A stretch of DNA of 64,000 nt from NCBI GenBank assembly GCA_900167925.1, contig FUZM01000001.1:496001-560000 (forward strand), read 5' to 3'. This DNA comes from Bacteroidales bacterium WCE2008 (GTDB taxonomy: Bacteria > Bacteroidota > Bacteroidia > Bacteroidales > UBA932). A program made the position numbers and the translations under genes. Of the stretch, positions 61,220-64,000 are shown one piece after another. Under the pieces are notes generated by a model. It did no database searches. It was not told the origin of the DNA and was given only the letters and a program-made list of their open reading frames with translations. How positions within the stretch are numbered: position 1 is the first letter of the stretch; every line of letters starts with the position of its first letter.

Positions 61220-61235
61220 TATTAAAGATTAAGAA

Positions 61236-61796
61236 ATGTCAAGAATAGGAAAACTTCCTGTAAACCTTCCGTCCGGAGTTAAGGCAGAGCTTCTCCCCGG
61301 CAACGTCGTTAAGGTTAAAGGTCCTCTTGGTGAGCTCAGCCAGAAGGTTGATCCGGATATTACCGTCACCATTGAGGATGGCCAGATTAAGTTTACCCGT
61401 CCTACCGACCAGCCACGCCACCGTTCTATGCACGGTCTCTACCGCGCTCTCGTGAACAACATGGTTGTCGGTGTTTCTACGGGTTATGAAATTAAGCAGG
61501 AGTTCGTCGGTGTAGGTTACCGCGTAGAGGTTAAGGGCCAGCTCCTTACCTTCGCTCTCGGTTACTCCCACGATGTCCAGCTCCTTCTCCCAGATGAGAT
61601 CAAGGCAGAAGCCGCTCCGATCAAGAAAGGTGAGAACCCTGTTCTCATCCTCAAGAGCTCAGACAAGCAGCTCATCGGTCAGGTAGCAGCCAAGATCCGT
61701 TCACTGCGTAAGCCTGAACCTTACAAGGGCAAGGGTATCAAGTTCGTCGGCGAGCAGCTCCGTCGCAAGGCCGGCAAGACCGCATCCGCTAAATAA
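61236..61796 (+). CDS. rplF: 50S ribosomal protein L6
   Basis: A 186-aa two-domain protein: MSRIGKLPVNLPSGV, HRSMHGLYRALVNNMVVGV, and the C-terminal EPYKGKGIKFVGEQLRRKAGKT. Confidence 0.97.
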   Translation: MSRIGKLPVNLPSGVKAELLPGNVVKVKGPLGELSQKVDPDITVTIEDGQIKFTRPTDQPRHRSMHGLYRALVNNMVVGVSTGYEIKQEFVGVGYRVEVKGQLLTFALGYSHDVQLLLPDEIKAEAAPIKKGENPVLILKSSDKQLIGQVAAKIRSLRKPEPYKGKGIKFVGEQLRRKAGKTASAK

Positions 61797-61811
61797 TAGG
61801 AGGACACAATT

Positions 61812-62174
61812 ATGGCATTGAGTAAAATAGAAAGAAGAAGAAGGATTCACTACCGCATCCGTAAGCATGTGAACGGTACTGCTGAAAGGCCAAGACTTGT
61901 TGTCTTCAGAAGTAACAAGCAGATTTACGTGCAGGTTGTTGACGATGAGCAGGGCGTAACACTCGTCGCTGCCGCTTCAAATGATAAGGCTCTCGCCGCT
62001 GAGTGCAAAGGCAAATCCGGAAAGGATGCAGCTGCTGTAGTCGGAAAGGCAATCGCAGAGCGCGCTATCGCCAAGGGTATCAGCGAGGTCTCTTTCGACC
62101 GTGGCGGATATCTCTACCATGGCAGAGTTAAAAGTTTGGCAGACGCTGCCCGTGAAGGCGGCCTTAAATTCTAA
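61812..62174 (+). CDS. rplR: 50S ribosomal protein L18
   Basis: A 120-aa 5S rRNA-binding protein: [71 protein letters not shown] sequence precedes the start by a few bases. Confidence 0.97.
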   Translation: MALSKIERRRRIHYRIRKHVNGTAERPRLVVFRSNKQIYVQVVDDEQGVTLVAAASNDKALAAECKGKSGKDAAAVVGKAIAERAIAKGISEVSFDRGGYLYHGRVKSLADAAREGGLKF

Positions 62175-62182
62175 TCGGGACT

Positions 62183-62701
62183 ATGGCAAATACAAATGTA
62201 AAAAGAGTCAAGACTTCAGAGCTTGAGCTTAAGGACAGACTGGTAGCCATCAATCGTGTCACCAAGGTGACCAAGGGTGGCCGTCACTTCCGCTTTGCGG
62301 CTATCGTAGTCGTAGGCGACGAGAATGGTGTCGTAGGTTATGGTCTCGGTAAGGCAAATGAGGTTACCGCAGCTATCCAGAAGGGTATCGAGGATGCTAA
62401 GAAGAATCTCGTCAAGATTCCTGTAATCAACAAGACAATCCCTCACGAGCAGGTTGCAAGGTTCGGTGGAGCAGAAGTGTTCATGAAGCCTGCAGCTCCT
62501 GGTACCGGTGTTAAGGCAGGTGGTGCCATGCGTGCCGTGTTCGAGTCTGTAGGAATCCAGAACGTGCTTGCAAAGAGCAAAGGTTCTTCAAACCCTCACA
62601 ACCTCGTTAAGGCTACCGTTGCAGCCCTCACAGAGATGCGCGACGCTTATACCGTTGCAGGTCTCCGTGGCGTGCCTATGACAAAAGTATTTAACGGATA
62701 G
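62183..62701 (+). CDS. rpsE: 30S ribosomal protein S5
   Basis: A 172-aa protein: [60 protein letters not shown]. Involved in translational accuracy. Confidence 0.97.
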   Translation: MANTNVKRVKTSELELKDRLVAINRVTKVTKGGRHFRFAAIVVVGDENGVVGYGLGKANEVTAAIQKGIEDAKKNLVKIPVINKTIPHEQVARFGGAEVFMKPAAPGTGVKAGGAMRAVFESVGIQNVLAKSKGSSNPHNLVKATVAALTEMRDAYTVAGLRGVPMTKVFNG

Positions 62702-62714
62702 GAGGACCAGAACT

Positions 62715-62894
62715 ATGGCAAAATACAGAATTACACAGGTTATCAGCAAGAACGGCGAAACCAAGAGACAGAAAGCTAACCTTTCTTCACTCGGTATCCG
62801 CAGAATGCATCAGACCGTAGAGGTTGAGAAGAACCCTGTTACAACAGGTATGTTGGAGAAGGTTCGTCACCTCGTGAAAGTTGAAGAAATCTAA
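62715..62894 (+). CDS. rpmD: 50S ribosomal protein L30
   Basis: A 59-aa protein: MAKYRITQVISKNGETKRQKANL, SLGIRRMHQTVEV, and C-terminal GMLEKVRHLVKVEEI. The start follows GGAGGACC. It fits the canonical rpsE-rpmD-rplO order. Confidence 0.96.
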   Translation: MAKYRITQVISKNGETKRQKANLSSLGIRRMHQTVEVEKNPVTTGMLEKVRHLVKVEEI

Positions 62895-62909
62895 TTTTAG
62901 GAGGAACAA

Positions 62910-63365
62910 ATGATGAATTTGCATGATCTGAAACCTGCTAAAGGTGCTACAAAAAGTTCAAAGAGAATCGGCCGCGGCGAAGGCTCAGGCAAGGGCGGTA
63001 CCGCTACCCGTGGTACCAAGGGTGCTCAGGCACGCGCCGGATACTCTCACAAGATAGGATTTGAAGGTGGCCAGATGCCAATCCAGCGCCGTCTTCCGAA
63101 GTTCGGCTTCAAGAACCCTACAAGAGTTGAGTTCAAGGCAGTCAATGTTGCCGATCTCCAGAAGCTCTACGAAGCTACAGGTATTTCTGAGATTAATCTC
63201 GACGTTCTCGTTGAGTACGGTCTCGCACCTGTAAAGGAACTTGTAAAGGTTCTCGGCAACGGTGAGCTTACCGCAAAACTCGAAGTTTCTGCCGACGCTT
63301 TCTCAAAGTCTGCAATCGCTAAGATTGAGGCTGCAGGTGGCAAGGCAACAATTGTTGAGGAATAA
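62910..63365 (+). CDS. rplO: 50S ribosomal protein L15
   Basis: A 151-aa (or 150-aa) protein: NLHDLKPAKGATKSSKRIGRGEGSGKGGT, GFEGGQMPIQRRLPKFGFKN. Two adjacent ATGs (62910, 62913) are possible; the second gives the usual MNLHDL start. GGAGGA precedes it. Confidence 0.96.
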   Translation: MMNLHDLKPAKGATKSSKRIGRGEGSGKGGTATRGTKGAQARAGYSHKIGFEGGQMPIQRRLPKFGFKNPTRVEFKAVNVADLQKLYEATGISEINLDVLVEYGLAPVKELVKVLGNGELTAKLEVSADAFSKSAIAKIEAAGGKATIVEE

Positions 63366-63375
63366 TCAAGACAAG

Positions 63376-64000
63376 ATGAAGAAGTTTATAGAGACAATCC
63401 AAAACATCTTCAAGATCGAGGAGTTACGCAAGAGGATCGTTTATACGGTTCTCTTGGTACTCGTTTATCGACTGGGATGCTTTATCGTGCTTCCGGGCAT
63501 CGATTCAAGGCTCCTTGCCAACTTCCAGAGCAGCACTCAGGACGGCCTCGTAGGTCTCCTCAACATGTTCTCTGGCGGTGCATTCGGTAGAGCATCGATC
63601 TTCGCACTGGGTGTGATGCCTTACATCTCGGCATCCATCGTGATCCAGCTCCTCGGTATGTTCGTGCCTCGTTTCAGAAAACTCCAGATGGAGGGCGAGA
63701 GCGGCCGTAGGAAAATCAACCAGTACACCAGGATCCTTACTGTAGCTATCCTTGCTGTGCAGTGCCCTGCATACATGGCTGCCGTATACAATGAGATCCC
63801 TGGATCTGCATTCGTTGCTGTCAACCAGCTTGGATGGAGCACTGTTACATTTAACATCGTCTCTACCATTGTTCTTATGGCCGGCTCGATGTTCGTGATG
63901 TGGCTCGGCGAGCGTATCACTGACCGCGGTATCGGAAACGGTATTTCCCTGATCATCATGATCGGTATCGTTGCCCGTCTCCCTTACGCCCTCGTCGGTG
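63376..64000 (+). CDS. secY: Preprotein translocase subunit SecY, 3' end outside window
   Basis: The first 208 codons are present. MKKFIETIQNIFKIEELRKRI leads into membrane helix 1. The plug and helix 2 region (GIDSRLLANF ... LLNMFSGGAFGRASIFALGVMPYISASIVIQLL) and further helices to about TM5 follow. It forms the inner-membrane Sec channel. Last gene visible of the operon. Confidence 0.97.
   Translation, partial: MKKFIETIQNIFKIEELRKRIVYTVLLVLVYRLGCFIVLPGIDSRLLANFQSSTQDGLVGLLNMFSGGAFGRASIFALGVMPYISASIVIQLLGMFVPRFRKLQMEGESGRRKINQYTRILTVAILAVQCPAYMAAVYNEIPGSAFVAVNQLGWSTVTFNIVSTIVLMAGSMFVMWLGERITDRGIGNGISLIIMIGIVARLPYALVG

Overview
The window looks like a chromosome segment of a member of the Bacteroidales (phylum Bacteroidota). 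Evidence: about a dozen promoters of the Bacteroidetes type (TTTG-like -33 box, about 17-20 bp spacing, TANNTTTG -7 box), many SPII lipoproteins, fimbrillin/DUF4906/DUF5119 fimbrial genes, Bacteroidetes-restricted families (DUF4270, DUF4294, DUF4491, DUF3098, BACON-like), a FeoA-FeoB fusion and a long-tailed ribosomal protein S16. The genus cannot be named from the sequence alone.

Layout. 1-3200: the 3' part of a beta-propeller protein, a DUF4143 ATPase preceded by 33-bp tandem repeats, and a YccF membrane protein. 3240-4860: a candidate structured RNA, two poorly known genes and a truncated second copy of yccF. 5020-9100: a DpnII-like GATC restriction-modification island; dam methylase, endonuclease and a second methylase on the minus strand face a plus-strand operon of an XRE regulator and two unknown proteins. 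9217-11533: a macro-like protein, a TonB-domain protein and a second DUF4143 ATPase whose start codon directly abuts four 32-bp repeats. 11579-18025: a tightly overlapping seven-gene operon, dapE-lysC-dapB-dapA-dapD-aminotransferase-dapF, which encodes nearly all of meso-diaminopimelate/lysine synthesis by the succinylase route. 18026-19840: non-coding structure, a BACON-like lipoprotein, an array of twelve 74-bp-spaced hairpin repeats, and tRNA-Leu(GAG). 20032-23731: rpsP-rimM, a hemerythrin/LuxR pair, DUF4491 and a ROK kinase.

23877-33160 is an iron and haem block: FeoAB, a possible small RNA and TTGGTAT operator cluster, a porin, an imelysin lipoprotein, a di-haem oxidoreductase and a ResB-CcsA cytochrome c maturation fusion. 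The last four probably act together in the envelope, with CcsBA attaching haem to the oxidoreductase.

33239-50656 is one 17-kb fimbrial or adhesin operon of twelve genes: a DUF3575/OmpA-like protein, a DUF5119 lipoprotein, four fimbrillin-like lipoproteins, then a three-gene module (A-B-B') present twice in tandem. The four B proteins (729-752 aa, DUF4906 type) end in a Fib_succ_major-like domain and are candidate tip adhesins. It ends at a 158-bp imperfect inverted repeat.

50912-57982 holds housekeeping and envelope genes (pnuC, acpP, DUF4270, a GT5 domain, ftsX, DUF3098, uppP, lpxH, DUF4294). 58146-64000 is the spc-type ribosomal operon, rplP to secY, with its own strong promoter and leader. 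The usual upstream half (rpsJ to rpsC) is not next to it. The most unusual signals are the period-32/33 repeats before both DUF4143 ATPases, the 74-bp hairpin array, the duplicated A-B-B' adhesin module, and the candidate RNAs near 3250-3389 and 26390-26501.
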